DNA of 64,000 nt from Owenweeksia sp965229445. GTDB lineage: Bacteria; Bacteroidota; Bacteroidia; Flavobacteriales; Schleiferiaceae. Numbering within the stretch: the stretch's first letter is position 1; each line of letters opens with the position of its first letter. The stretch covers positions 2,480,001 through 2,544,000 of the forward strand of contig OZ245876.1 of NCBI GenBank assembly GCA_965229445.1, in the 5' to 3' direction. Made by a program: the position numbers and the translations under genes. The notes under the pieces are model-generated. The model saw only the letters and a list, made by a program, of their open reading frames with translations. It had not been told where the DNA came from and did not search any database. Below are positions 1 to 8,882 of this stretch, in pieces.

Positions 1-1
1 C

Positions 2-537
2 TTTGTCCACAATATTTATGTGGCTGGCAACTATGCCTTTGTTTCTTACTACAGGGCTGGCTTTAGGGTATTTGATGTTACAATTCCTACCAATATTTTA
101 TTGATGGCGGAATACGATACCGATTCCACCTTGAGTGGGCCGGGCTATGCGGGCAACTTTGGGCTGTACACTTTTTGGGGTAATATCAAAATACTGGCCA
201 GTGATGAAGAAAATGGGCTTTATATTTTCGCTTTTAACGGGCCAACCACGGGGCTGGTGAGCCGGAAAATAACAACACCGATAATCTTTCGATTTACCCC
301 AACCCATCTACAGGAATTAGTACTCTGGAATATTCGCTCGATAATCAAAGTACAGTTGAAATAGACCTTTATGACCTCCAAGGGCGAATGGTAAAGTTTT
401 ATGATGAAGGCACCAAGAATAAAGGGAAGCATCAACTTATCATTTCAACGAAAGGCTTAAACCAAGGAATTTATTATTTAAGAACTCAAGCTGGAACAGT
501 TGACAAAACCATATGGCTCATAATTATTAACAATTAA
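2..537 (+). pseudogene. Choice-of-anchor B (LVIVD-repeat) T9SS protein, 3' part, frameshifted
   Basis: The 5' end lies outside the window. Positions 2 to about 255 encode residues such as HNIYVAGNYAFVSY and FRVFDVT, typical of the C-terminal part of choice-of-anchor B proteins. That frame then runs on to a stop at 364 without a sorting domain. From about 255 a different frame, ending at 537, encodes a complete T9SS tail (LSIYPNPSTG, then LYDLQGRMV). The frame change fits loss of one base near the G run at 250-253. The intact protein would be exported through the outer membrane. I cannot tell a real mutation from a sequence error. Family call moderate, frameshift call strong. Confidence 0.65.
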
Positions 538-546
538 TAAAACAGC

Positions 547-2148
547 ATGAAATACCTGAAAATCATAACGGCAGTAGGTCTGATTCTTTCAGGGTCAATA
601 CTGTTGACCGCTCAAAACGTAAATATTGACATTGATGCGCAGAAAGTATATCAAACAATGGACGGGTTTGGCACATCGCTGCGGGTGTTTAACGACCCAC
701 ACATAATAGGCGGCACCACTTCTGACCCTATAACAACAGGTTTAGTAATAAGTACAACAGAAGAGGACACCCTATTGGATTTACTCTACGATAGATTAGG
801 TCTGACCCGCATACGCCCTGCCACAGGGGAAGATGGTGCCATAGAAAACCCGAATGATAACAACGACCCTGACAGCACGGATTTTTCGAAGTTTGATTTT
901 ACCTGGAAAAGAATGGATGCCCACATTGATTACGTATCCAGAGCATTGCCCAGAGGCGTAAACACCTATTTTCCCTCTACCATAAAACTCGAAGACTGGA
1001 TGACTGCATCCAACCCAGAAGAATATGCCGAATGGGCCTTTGCCATTATCAAAAGATGGAAAGATCAGGGCTATGAATTGCCCTATTATTCTATAATGAA
1101 CGAACCCGGGTACAGCAGAGGTGGGATTTGGTCGGGCAGCTACATCAGGGATTGTATTAAAATTCTTGGCCCAAAGCTGGATGCTGCTGGCATCAACACA
1201 AAAATAGTAGTACCCGATGACCTGAATGCCAACGAAGCCTTTACAAGGTCTCAAGTAATTATGGCTGATTCTGCTGCACGAAAATATGTCGGAGCACTGG
1301 CTTATCACCTGTACGGTGGAAACAGCACAAACAAAACCGCTATGATGCAGCTTGGCCAGCAGTACAATGTTCCTGTGTGGATGACGGAATATTCTCGAAG
1401 CAATGCTTTTACGTGGGCAAATGATATCCACGATGAGATTGCAAATTATGGTGTTTCTGCGGTAGATAATATGTGGGGATTTTTCGGGCAACAGTCCAAT
1501 GGTGCCCAGTTAATCAGCCTAAACTATACAGGAACCAATTACTCTGGATACACCATAGAAAAACAATACTACGTGACAGGACAGTATTCCAGATATGTAA
1601 AACCGGGCGCACAAAGGATTGAAGCAACGTCTTCTAATTCTAATGTAAAGGCAACTGCTTTTATTGATGGCGCGAATATGACAGTAGTAGTTATCAATAA
1701 TCACTCTAATACACAGGCAGTAAACTTCACCACTATGGGCTTCAATTTTTTAAATGACCTACAAGTGGTACACACCAGCCAAACCGAAAATTGGGCTGTT
1801 CAGCCTTCCATCACAGCGGTGAACGACAGCTTTACAGCAACCCTCGCCCCAAACAGTATCACCACTTTTACCACTGCTTTGCCAGGGCTGGGGCTGTCAA
1901 ATTATTTGGCAGACAATGGGTCACGCCCTACAATTTACCCAAATCCTACCAGTGATGAAATAACTGTGGACGGACTTGAAGGTGGAAATGATATCCGGCT
2001 GGTCACTGTTCTAAATACTAGCGGTCAGGTGCTTTTGAAAGCCAAAAGTCAAAGCAATATCAATGTATCTACGCTTCCTAAAGGGGTTTACTTTTTAAGG
2101 CTTGATACCGAAGGCCGTTCTTTTACTTATAAATTCTTGAAAAATTAA
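547..2148 (+). CDS. Secreted glycoside hydrolase, GH30-like, with T9SS tail
   Basis: 533 aa with an N-terminal signal peptide (about residues 1-22). The catalytic region opens with MDGFGTSLRVF, recalling the GFG motif of GH30 glucosylceramidase/xylanase-type enzymes. The probable acid/base is Glu186 in SIMNEPG and the probable nucleophile Glu281 in VWMTEYSRS, both at strand ends of the expected TIM barrel. A small beta domain (about 360-450) follows, then a T9SS domain from about residue 465 with IYPNPTSDE. It probably acts outside the cell on a beta-linked polysaccharide such as xylan or beta-glucan; the substrate cannot be read from sequence. It follows the broken gene ending at 537 by 9 bp and precedes a histidine-rich lipoprotein by 12 bp, so these may be co-transcribed. 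Confidence 0.72.
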   Translation: MKYLKIITAVGLILSGSILLTAQNVNIDIDAQKVYQTMDGFGTSLRVFNDPHIIGGTTSDPITTGLVISTTEEDTLLDLLYDRLGLTRIRPATGEDGAIENPNDNNDPDSTDFSKFDFTWKRMDAHIDYVSRALPRGVNTYFPSTIKLEDWMTASNPEEYAEWAFAIIKRWKDQGYELPYYSIMNEPGYSRGGIWSGSYIRDCIKILGPKLDAAGINTKIVVPDDLNANEAFTRSQVIMADSAARKYVGALAYHLYGGNSTNKTAMMQLGQQYNVPVWMTEYSRSNAFTWANDIHDEIANYGVSAVDNMWGFFGQQSNGAQLISLNYTGTNYSGYTIEKQYYVTGQYSRYVKPGAQRIEATSSNSNVKATAFIDGANMTVVVINNHSNTQAVNFTTMGFNFLNDLQVVHTSQTENWAVQPSITAVNDSFTATLAPNSITTFTTALPGLGLSNYLADNGSRPTIYPNPTSDEITVDGLEGGNDIRLVTVLNTSGQVLLKAKSQSNINVSTLPKGVYFLRLDTEGRSFTYKFLKN

Positions 2149-2160
2149 ATCTACATCATA

Positions 2161-2697
2161 ATGAAAACAAAAATTCTATCACTCGCAGCCCTGACAGGCT
2201 TTATGTTTCTGGTGTCTTGCCAAAAAGAAGATCCAATATCAACCAATGATCCGGCACCGCTTTCGGAAGCTGATAAAGCTGCCGTAGCCGCCATGGAAGA
2301 CAACTTCCGGCTAATGGCCCACTACAATGATTCGCTAGCCCATGCCCAGCACAACAGCCAAAAGCATCATTATGACAGTCTGTTTCACCACCACGATTCG
2401 CTGTATTGGCATCATCACCATACCTACTCACATGGCCATGAACATGATGACCACCACCACGACAGCACGAATGTGCACCACCAGGGCGGGCACAATGACC
2501 ATGGCAGCCATCAGCATGGCGATCATGGGGTGCACCACCACGATTCGCTCCATGTGAACCACGGCCACGGCCAGCACCACCACAACCCGCATGGCGGAAA
2601 CCACCACAACGATGACGGCCACTTTAATGGGCACGGGGTACATCACCACGATCAGATTGATTCCCTGCACCACGTCCATGTTACCCATCACCCTTAA
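2161..2697 (+). CDS. Histidine-rich lipoprotein
   Basis: 178 aa. The signal peptide ends in a lipobox (LVSC, Cys20), so the protein should be lipid-anchored. After a short acidic linker (about 21-55), the remaining residues are dominated by His, Asp, Gly and Asn: I count about 47 histidines, with the motif HHHDSL or close variants recurring. Such density suggests binding of Cu, Ni or Zn. The reading frame is supported by the lipoprotein signal and by its position between two secreted-protein genes. The next gene, 13 bp downstream, encodes a copper-radical oxidase, so a copper store or donor role is attractive but only inferred. I recognise no named family; low complexity makes homology searches unreliable. 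Confidence 0.7.
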   Translation: MKTKILSLAALTGFMFLVSCQKEDPISTNDPAPLSEADKAAVAAMEDNFRLMAHYNDSLAHAQHNSQKHHYDSLFHHHDSLYWHHHHTYSHGHEHDDHHHDSTNVHHQGGHNDHGSHQHGDHGVHHHDSLHVNHGHGQHHHNPHGGNHHNDDGHFNGHGVHHHDQIDSLHHVHVTHHP

Positions 2698-2710
2698 AAA
2701 TACCTGAAGC

Positions 2711-4684
2711 ATGAAAAAGTCAATCAGCATACTTTGCTTTTCTCTCTTGGCCACAATATCAGGTTTACAGGCTCAAAACACCTTGAGCGGCAGCCTTACC
2801 AACAGCATAGTTCAGCCCGTGGCGGATGCGCGGGTCATGGTTTTTAATGCCGACACCAGCTTTTTTGCAGAAACCCGCAGTTCGGTCAATGGCACTTACA
2901 GCCTCGCCAATATCCCTAGTGGCAGTTACACGCTGGGCGTGGCCAAACCGGGCATGGAGTACGTGGACACTACCTTGAATTTGAGTGGCAACCTCAGTAA
3001 CCTGGACTTTTCCCTGCCGGCAGAAACCCACCCCGGTGAGTGGAACGTGGTGCTCAACTCCCCGCAGTCGTTGGGGGGCACTGACCTTGGCATTCTTTTG
3101 CCCGATGGCAAAATTTTTTACTGTCACGACACGGAAGACCCCTTTTTGTTTGACCCCGCTACCAGCCAGGCATCCACGCCCACGGGCTACGATACTACCC
3201 AGGGCTGCGTGGGGCCTTTGCTGCTCAATTCCGGTAAGGTGATTTTTATGGGAGGCACCGATCAGCAGGTATATGGCCCCGGTATCCAAAAGGTTAAAAC
3301 CTACGACCCGGTGGCCGATAACTGGCAACTGATGCCCAATATGCTCGATTACCGCTGGTACCCCACCGTGGCACCCCTGTCCGATGGCCGCATACTGGTA
3401 ACCGGAGGGGGTGGCCTGCAAAATCCGGTGCGGGTAAATACCACCGAATTATATGACCCCGCCACAGGCCAAACCACCTGGGCAGACACTATCGCCATCG
3501 GCAATGAAGTTTCGCCCATTGTGCAGCTTTACAACGGTAAGGTGCTGATGACCCACCGTCCGCCACAGCTTTTTGACCCGGCTACTGACCATTGGAATCC
3601 GGCAGCCGACTTTATTCAGGGCAATCGCATGCCCAATGGCGACCACAGCGACCACGAGCTGGTGCTTTTGCCCAATGATGACGGCCGGGCAGTAGCCATT
3701 GGCCATATTTCTTTTGTGCCCAACCAATTGGGAAACCTGGTGGAAATTTATGACCCACAAAACGACACCTGGAGTCTGGGAAGCAACTTTGCGCCCATGC
3801 GTTCACGCGCTAAAACGGTATTGCTGCCCAACCGGAAAATTATGGTGGCCGGAGGCTATAAAGAAGATCAAAACCACCCCACCCCGGTAAACCAGTGGGG
3901 GCAACTTTTCCTGACCGATGAGTACGACCCGGCCACCGACACTTGGCGCAGGCTGGACAGCCTGAACTTTGCCCGCGAATACCACGCTACCACTATTCTG
4001 GTGCCCGATGGCCGGGTGATTACCGTGGGGGGTGAAGGCCAGCCCGGCAATGAACCCCCGACCAGTGTGATTGAAGCTTTTTCACCACCCTACCTGTTTA
4101 GGGGCGTGCGGCCCGCAATCACTTCGGTAAGCGGCAGTTTAGAACCGGGCGCTTCCATTTCCATAGACGTGGCTTATGCCGATTCGGTTACGGCTGTGCG
4201 GCTGATCTCCACCGCCTCGGTTACGCATTTTATGAATTCAGGCAAAAACCGTTTCCTGGAGCTCAGTTTCACCCAATCGGGAAGCAACCTGAACGCACAG
4301 TTACCGGCAGATTCCGTGAGCCTCCCGGCAGGATACTACATGCTGTTTGTAATGGTGGACGATGTGCCATCGGTGGCCGAAATGGTACAGGTAACCGGGC
4401 AAATTACTGTGGGGCTATCAGAAGTGCCTACCGGACAGCAGCCCTTGAAAGTCTATCCCAATCCGTCAGCCGGAGAGTTTAATATTCAATTTCATGAAGA
4501 GCTGGAGAATGAAGCCGTTCTGAAGATTTACAATGCTACTGGTTCTGTACTATTTGAAGACAGGCAGATTGAAGAAGGTAAGGCCTTGCCTGTGAGCTTA
4601 CCGCATGTGACGCAGGGAACTTATGTAATCGTGCTTTCATCTGGCGGTAAAAAATGGGTTTCAAAATTAGTGGTGAGCAATTAA
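2711..4684 (+). CDS. Copper-radical oxidase (galactose/glyoxal oxidase family), T9SS-secreted
   Basis: 657 aa. Order of parts: signal peptide (1-21), a carboxypeptidase-regulatory-like beta domain (about 23-100), a kelch-type propeller (about 110-455), the DUF1929 galactose-oxidase C-terminal domain (about 465-565), and a T9SS tail from about 578 (VYPNPSAGEF). The expected active site is complete: Cys166 in QGCVGP and Tyr217 in YRWYPTV would form the thioether cofactor, Tyr424-His425 in AREYHATT supplies the axial Tyr and a copper His, and His506 in SVTHFMN supplies the other. Enzymes of this family oxidise primary alcohols or aldehydes and make H2O2. The substrate is unknown. It sits directly after the His-rich lipoprotein gene. 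The family call is firm; activity is inferred from the residues. Confidence 0.82.
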   Translation: MKKSISILCFSLLATISGLQAQNTLSGSLTNSIVQPVADARVMVFNADTSFFAETRSSVNGTYSLANIPSGSYTLGVAKPGMEYVDTTLNLSGNLSNLDFSLPAETHPGEWNVVLNSPQSLGGTDLGILLPDGKIFYCHDTEDPFLFDPATSQASTPTGYDTTQGCVGPLLLNSGKVIFMGGTDQQVYGPGIQKVKTYDPVADNWQLMPNMLDYRWYPTVAPLSDGRILVTGGGGLQNPVRVNTTELYDPATGQTTWADTIAIGNEVSPIVQLYNGKVLMTHRPPQLFDPATDHWNPAADFIQGNRMPNGDHSDHELVLLPNDDGRAVAIGHISFVPNQLGNLVEIYDPQNDTWSLGSNFAPMRSRAKTVLLPNRKIMVAGGYKEDQNHPTPVNQWGQLFLTDEYDPATDTWRRLDSLNFAREYHATTILVPDGRVITVGGEGQPGNEPPTSVIEAFSPPYLFRGVRPAITSVSGSLEPGASISIDVAYADSVTAVRLISTASVTHFMNSGKNRFLELSFTQSGSNLNAQLPADSVSLPAGYYMLFVMVDDVPSVAEMVQVTGQITVGLSEVPTGQQPLKVYPNPSAGEFNIQFHEELENEAVLKIYNATGSVLFEDRQIEEGKALPVSLPHVTQGTYVIVLSSGGKKWVSKLVVSN

Positions 4685-4693
4685 ACCTTAAGA

Positions 4694-6217
4694 ATGATTA
4701 TGAGCAAAGACAAATCAAAAGAACACAGCCGCTTAAAACTCAAGCCCCTCGGCATTGACACCCGGAACGAGCATACGGTGTACATGCGCAGGGACTGCCC
4801 GGTTTGTGTGTCGGAAGGCTTTGAGGCGCTTACGCGGATAATCGTTTCGCAGGGTCAAAAATCGGTGGTGGCTACCCTCAGTATACTGGACAACGATCTG
4901 CTGCTGGGCCATGATGAACTCAGCCTCTCCGAGAAGGCCATAGCAGCTTTGGGGGCACAGCCGGGTGACCTTTTAAAACTTTCCCATTTGCCGCCCATCA
5001 ATTCGATGAGTGCCGTGCGCGCCAAGGTATATGGGCATCGCCTAAAACAAGAGCAGGTAGCGGCTATAGTGGATGATCTGGCGGCCGGCAATTATTCCAA
5101 TGTGGAAATAGCATCCTTTGTGACCGCTTGCGCGGGAAGAAGGTTGGATATTGATGAGATTATCCATCTGACCAAGGCGATGGTAGATGCCGGGCAAAAA
5201 CTGAACTGGATCGCTGAAAAGGTATATGACAAGCACTGTATTGGCGGCCTGCCCGGAAACCGCACTACGCCCATTGTCGTGGCCATTGCTGCGGCAGCGG
5301 GGCTCACTATTCCCAAAACCTCTTCGCGCGCCATTACATCCCCTGCCGGAACGGCCGATACCATGGAAGTATTGACCCACGTAAATCTTTCATTGCAACA
5401 AATGACACAGGTAGTAAACCGGGAAAATGGCTGCCTGGCTTGGGGCGGCTCTATGCAGCTCAGCCCGGCTGACGATATTTTGATACGGGTGGAAAAAGCA
5501 TTAGACATCGACAGCGAAGGTCAGATGATTGCCTCGGTGCTTTCTAAAAAAGCCGCTGCAGGAAGCACCCACGTGGTGATTGACATTCCGGTAGGCCCTA
5601 CCGCTAAAGTGCGCACCGCTGACGATGCCGAGGAGCTTACGCGCAGGATGACCCTGGTAGCCGAAGCCATAGGCCTAAGCTTAAAAATTGTAATTTCTGA
5701 TGGCAGCCAACCGGTGGGACTGGGCATTGGGCCTGCCCTGGAAGCGCGGGATGTCTTAGCTGTATTGCGCAATGAAGCCGAAGCACCACGGGATTTGAAA
5801 AACCGTGCCCTCGTGCTTGCTGGCCAACTCTTAGAACTTTCAGGTTTAGAACAACCCGGCAAAGGAATTTTCAAAGCGGAGAAGATTTTGACAACGGGCT
5901 TGGCCTACCAAAAATTTAAAGCCATTTGCGAGGCCCAGGGCAGCTTTCGGGAACCGGTAAAAGCGCGCTTTCAATTTCCGGTGAAAGCGGAACAAAGCGG
6001 TACTGTAACCCGCATTGACAACCGCAGGCTGGCCAAACTAGCCAAGTTGGCCGGTGCCCCGGAAAATAAAGCCGCAGGGATTGATTTTTTTATGCGAGTA
6101 GGCACCTCCGTGAAAACAGGCCAAACGCTTTATGAAATCCATTCTGAATCACAAGGGGAATTAGACTATGCTTTGGAATACGAGCAATCACAAATCAATA
6201 TCATAGGTATAGAATGA
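4694..6217 (+). CDS. AMP phosphorylase / thymidine phosphorylase family protein
   Basis: 507 aa; a second in-frame ATG at 4700 is an alternative start. An N-terminal extension of about 95 residues precedes the pyrimidine-phosphorylase fold. The core carries DKHCIGGLPGNRTT and SSRAITSPAGTADTMEV. These resemble AMP phosphorylases (archaeal DeoA type and bacterial relatives) more than classic thymidine phosphorylases, whose equivalent loop reads like HSTGGVGD. AMP phosphorylases release a base from a nucleoside monophosphate and yield ribose-1,5-bisphosphate. The stop overlaps the next start (ATGA at 6214). The PRPP-synthetase-like gene two genes downstream supports a role in nucleotide sugar-phosphate turnover. 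No ribose-1,5-bisphosphate isomerase or RuBisCO is present in the window. Confidence 0.8.
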   Translation: MIMSKDKSKEHSRLKLKPLGIDTRNEHTVYMRRDCPVCVSEGFEALTRIIVSQGQKSVVATLSILDNDLLLGHDELSLSEKAIAALGAQPGDLLKLSHLPPINSMSAVRAKVYGHRLKQEQVAAIVDDLAAGNYSNVEIASFVTACAGRRLDIDEIIHLTKAMVDAGQKLNWIAEKVYDKHCIGGLPGNRTTPIVVAIAAAAGLTIPKTSSRAITSPAGTADTMEVLTHVNLSLQQMTQVVNRENGCLAWGGSMQLSPADDILIRVEKALDIDSEGQMIASVLSKKAAAGSTHVVIDIPVGPTAKVRTADDAEELTRRMTLVAEAIGLSLKIVISDGSQPVGLGIGPALEARDVLAVLRNEAEAPRDLKNRALVLAGQLLELSGLEQPGKGIFKAEKILTTGLAYQKFKAICEAQGSFREPVKARFQFPVKAEQSGTVTRIDNRRLAKLAKLAGAPENKAAGIDFFMRVGTSVKTGQTLYEIHSESQGELDYALEYEQSQINIIGIE

Positions 6218-7320
6218 AATCATCGAAAGACAAAATATTGATTATTGGCGGTTACGGTGCCGTGGGTTCGGTCATTTCCACTGACCTTGCCCGTGATTTT
6301 CCCCAGAAGGTGATAATTGCAGGAAGAGATTCGTCGAAAGCACAAGAGTTGATAGAGAGAGAAAAATTACAGGCCACCCCGGCGCAGATTGATATTCGAT
6401 GGCCAAAGATGGCCAAGGTAGATTTCCATAAAATTCACACCGCCATCTGCTGTGTGGAAATACCTGGCCATACTGCTATGCTGGAAATATGTATCGCGGC
6501 GCAGGTCAATTATCTTGAAATTGGTACGTCATGGGAAAGCTTTGAAAAGTTTTTCTCTTTTAAAAATCAGATATCCGAAGCAGGGATTTGCGCCATTCCA
6601 AATGTGGGTTTGCTCCCCGGCTTGTCCAATGTATTCGCCTATCGGTCACTAGAATATTTTGCCGAAATATATGAAGTGCAAACATACCTGATGCTTGGCC
6701 TGGGTGATAAGCACGGATTGGATGCTATTCGCTGGATGCTGGCGTATTCAAATCGAAACTTTATACTCAGGAATCAAAAAGATAACCGTTTGAGAAAATC
6801 GCTTTCCGAACCAAAGAAAACTCGATTCCTGCACGAAACCAATACAAGAACATTTTACCTTTTTGACTTCGCTGACCAACATTCCATTCCACTTACTACC
6901 GGGGCAAAAAAAGCTGAAACACGACTGGCCTTTGATTCCAGATGGGCCACTCGTTTAATGCACCTATCAAAAGGTATTGGCTTTATGCAACTTGCTGAAA
7001 AATGGAATCCTAAAAAAATTAAAAACCTGCTCGATAAGTTCAAAGCCGGCTCAAATGATTTTGCCTTGCAAGTGGAAATAAGCGGACAACACACAAATGG
7101 CAAAACAGAGCTAAAACTTCTGGCATATGGCCAAAATGAGGCATACATCACAGGTGTAATAGGGGCATATGCCGTTAGACAAGTGGTTGATGAGAGCGTT
7201 AAGTTTGGTTTATGTCCCATTGAAAAATCGTTACCGTTCAAAAAATTAGTCAATGACCTTTCCAATAAAGGCTTGAGTTTTAAAGCAAGTGATCACAACA
7301 TATTTGAATTTGAATTATGA
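6214..7320 (+). CDS. Saccharopine dehydrogenase-like NAD(P)-binding protein
   Basis: 368 aa. The N-terminus has a Rossmann nucleotide-binding loop (IIGGYGAVGS, about residues 9-18), and the overall look is that of saccharopine-dehydrogenase-like oxidoreductases, with a helix-rich second half. It overlaps the upstream phosphorylase gene by 4 bp and the downstream PRPP-synthetase-like gene by 4 bp, so the three are translationally coupled. Base composition is noticeably more AT-rich than in either neighbour, hinting at a separate origin. The substrate is unknown. Membership of this operon suggests a step in the same nucleotide or sugar-phosphate pathway, but nothing in the sequence proves it. 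Confidence 0.65.
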   Translation: MKSSKDKILIIGGYGAVGSVISTDLARDFPQKVIIAGRDSSKAQELIEREKLQATPAQIDIRWPKMAKVDFHKIHTAICCVEIPGHTAMLEICIAAQVNYLEIGTSWESFEKFFSFKNQISEAGICAIPNVGLLPGLSNVFAYRSLEYFAEIYEVQTYLMLGLGDKHGLDAIRWMLAYSNRNFILRNQKDNRLRKSLSEPKKTRFLHETNTRTFYLFDFADQHSIPLTTGAKKAETRLAFDSRWATRLMHLSKGIGFMQLAEKWNPKKIKNLLDKFKAGSNDFALQVEISGQHTNGKTELKLLAYGQNEAYITGVIGAYAVRQVVDESVKFGLCPIEKSLPFKKLVNDLSNKGLSFKASDHNIFEFEL

Positions 7321-8216
7321 AAAAAGATACCTATATTTTATTTGCATTACCCGGAAATGAAGAACTAACCCAAAAACTAAGCAAAGCTTTAAAAGCTGAA
7401 ATTGGCGAAACCACCATCCGTAAATTCCCTGATGGCGAAACCTACGTGTGCATTCACTCTGATGTAAAAGATAAGTGTGTGGTGCTGATGGCCAGCCTGC
7501 ATCAGCCGGACGAAAAACTTTTGCCCCTCTATTTTTTGAGCAAAACGGCCAAAAGCCTGGGCGCCAAATGCACCTGCCTCACAGCACCTTACCTGGCCTA
7601 TATGCGGCAGGACAAAGTCTTTAATCCAGGAGAAGGCGTTACCTCTGATTATTTTGGGACACTGGTATCGGGTTTTGCCGATAGCCTGGTAACAGTGGAT
7701 CCGCACCTGCACCGCAGGAGTTCCCTTTCCGAGGTGTACAACATTCCCTCAGAAGTGGTTCATGCCGCTCATGCTATTTCCAATTGGATCAAGGAGAATG
7801 TAAAAAGTCCCGTGCTCGTAGGCCCCGACAGCGAGAGCGAACAATGGGTATCGAAAGTGGCGGCTGATGCCGGGGCACCCTTTATGGTCCTGGAAAAAAC
7901 CCGCCACGGAGACCGTGATGTGGAAGTTTCCGTGCCGAAGGTGGAAGAATATCAAAGCCACACACCTGTTTTGGTGGATGACATCATCAGCACCGCCCGC
8001 ACCATGATCGAAACCGTGGGACACCTGCAAAAGGCAGGCATGAAGCCACCGGTTTGCATTGGCGTACATGCCGTATTTGCGGGCAAGGCCTATGAAGACC
8101 TGAAAAACGCAGGGGCTGTAGCAGTAACCTGCAACACCATTCCACATGAGAGCAACCGGATAGATTTGAGCAGCATTTTGGCGGCCCGAATATTAGCAAG
8201 CATGCAGCATGTTTAA
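7317..8216 (+). CDS. prs: Ribose-phosphate pyrophosphokinase-like protein
   Basis: 299 aa, slightly shorter than typical housekeeping PRPP synthetase (about 310-320 aa). Recognisable parts are the FPDGETYV region, the DPHLHRRSSLSEVY segment, and the PRPP-binding loop LVDDIISTARTM (about residues 219-230). The expected activity is ribose-5-phosphate plus ATP to PRPP plus AMP. Pairing with an AMP-phosphorylase-type gene suggests a specialised paralogue, perhaps acting with or against ribose-1,5-bisphosphate, rather than the main housekeeping enzyme; this is inferred from context. The start overlaps the previous stop (ATGA), and the end overlaps the next gene by 8 bp. Confidence 0.8.
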   Translation: MKKDTYILFALPGNEELTQKLSKALKAEIGETTIRKFPDGETYVCIHSDVKDKCVVLMASLHQPDEKLLPLYFLSKTAKSLGAKCTCLTAPYLAYMRQDKVFNPGEGVTSDYFGTLVSGFADSLVTVDPHLHRRSSLSEVYNIPSEVVHAAHAISNWIKENVKSPVLVGPDSESEQWVSKVAADAGAPFMVLEKTRHGDRDVEVSVPKVEEYQSHTPVLVDDIISTARTMIETVGHLQKAGMKPPVCIGVHAVFAGKAYEDLKNAGAVAVTCNTIPHESNRIDLSSILAARILASMQHV

Positions 8217-8865
8217 AACCTTGCTTTACATATCAACACTATTAATGGCCTGCGCGGCCCATGGACAAGACATGCTCATCGAGCAGATTGCGGGCCAAGT
8301 GGTAGTGCGGAAAGCTTTTGATGAAGAAAAGGTACTTACCTCCAGGCAGGTTTTTGAAGTGGGGTCTTTGCAGACGCATGAAAACCTGTTAAAGGTAGAA
8401 CTACAGGTAAAACTGTATGATGAAGATGGCAGCCTCTCCGAAACTTATTTAACGCAATATATCTGCGAACCGGATCATTCGGAAGTCCTGCTCAGCGTTT
8501 TCCCGTTTGCCCGAAAAGGCGATGCGGAATACGTAATAGATGCTTCGTCCCTGGGGTTTTCAAGTCTCTATGATTTTGAGCCCGGTGATAAAATGATGGA
8601 AGACCTCAGCCTTGAAATGTTTATTGAGTCCGGCCTACTTGGTTTTTTTGGTTCCAGAAACAAATTGTCGCTGACCGACCGCAGATTGAGCAACAATCAA
8701 GCAGGCTACACGCTGAAGTCAAACCTCACCATAGAAGCCTACCTCTGGGGGCTGAAGATGAAAACTATTCGCTACCGGGTAACCGAAAAGCTGGATGCCG
8801 ACAAGAAGCTGCTGAGCCAGGTGTTCATGGCAGAAGATGGCAGCTATTTTTTAATGAACTATTAA
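8209..8865 (+). CDS. Secreted protein of unknown function
   Basis: 218 aa. A signal peptide is visible (MFKTLLYISTLLMACAAHGQ). The mature part is mostly beta-rich, with several acidic stretches and no motif I recognise. The start overlaps the end of the PRPP-synthetase-like gene by 8 bp, so it may be translated from the same message, but a periplasmic protein has no obvious link to that pathway. A 17-bp gap separates it from the DUF2231-like gene downstream. No function is proposed. Confidence 0.6.
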   Translation: MFKTLLYISTLLMACAAHGQDMLIEQIAGQVVVRKAFDEEKVLTSRQVFEVGSLQTHENLLKVELQVKLYDEDGSLSETYLTQYICEPDHSEVLLSVFPFARKGDAEYVIDASSLGFSSLYDFEPGDKMMEDLSLEMFIESGLLGFFGSRNKLSLTDRRLSNNQAGYTLKSNLTIEAYLWGLKMKTIRYRVTEKLDADKKLLSQVFMAEDGSYFLMNY

Positions 8866-8882
8866 AACGCAAAAAACATAAA

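Noticed and set aside
2201..2754. Long open frames opposite or alongside the His-rich gene
   Set aside because: They arise from the repetitive CAC/CAT codons (Val/Met-rich on the other strand) and have no signals of their own.
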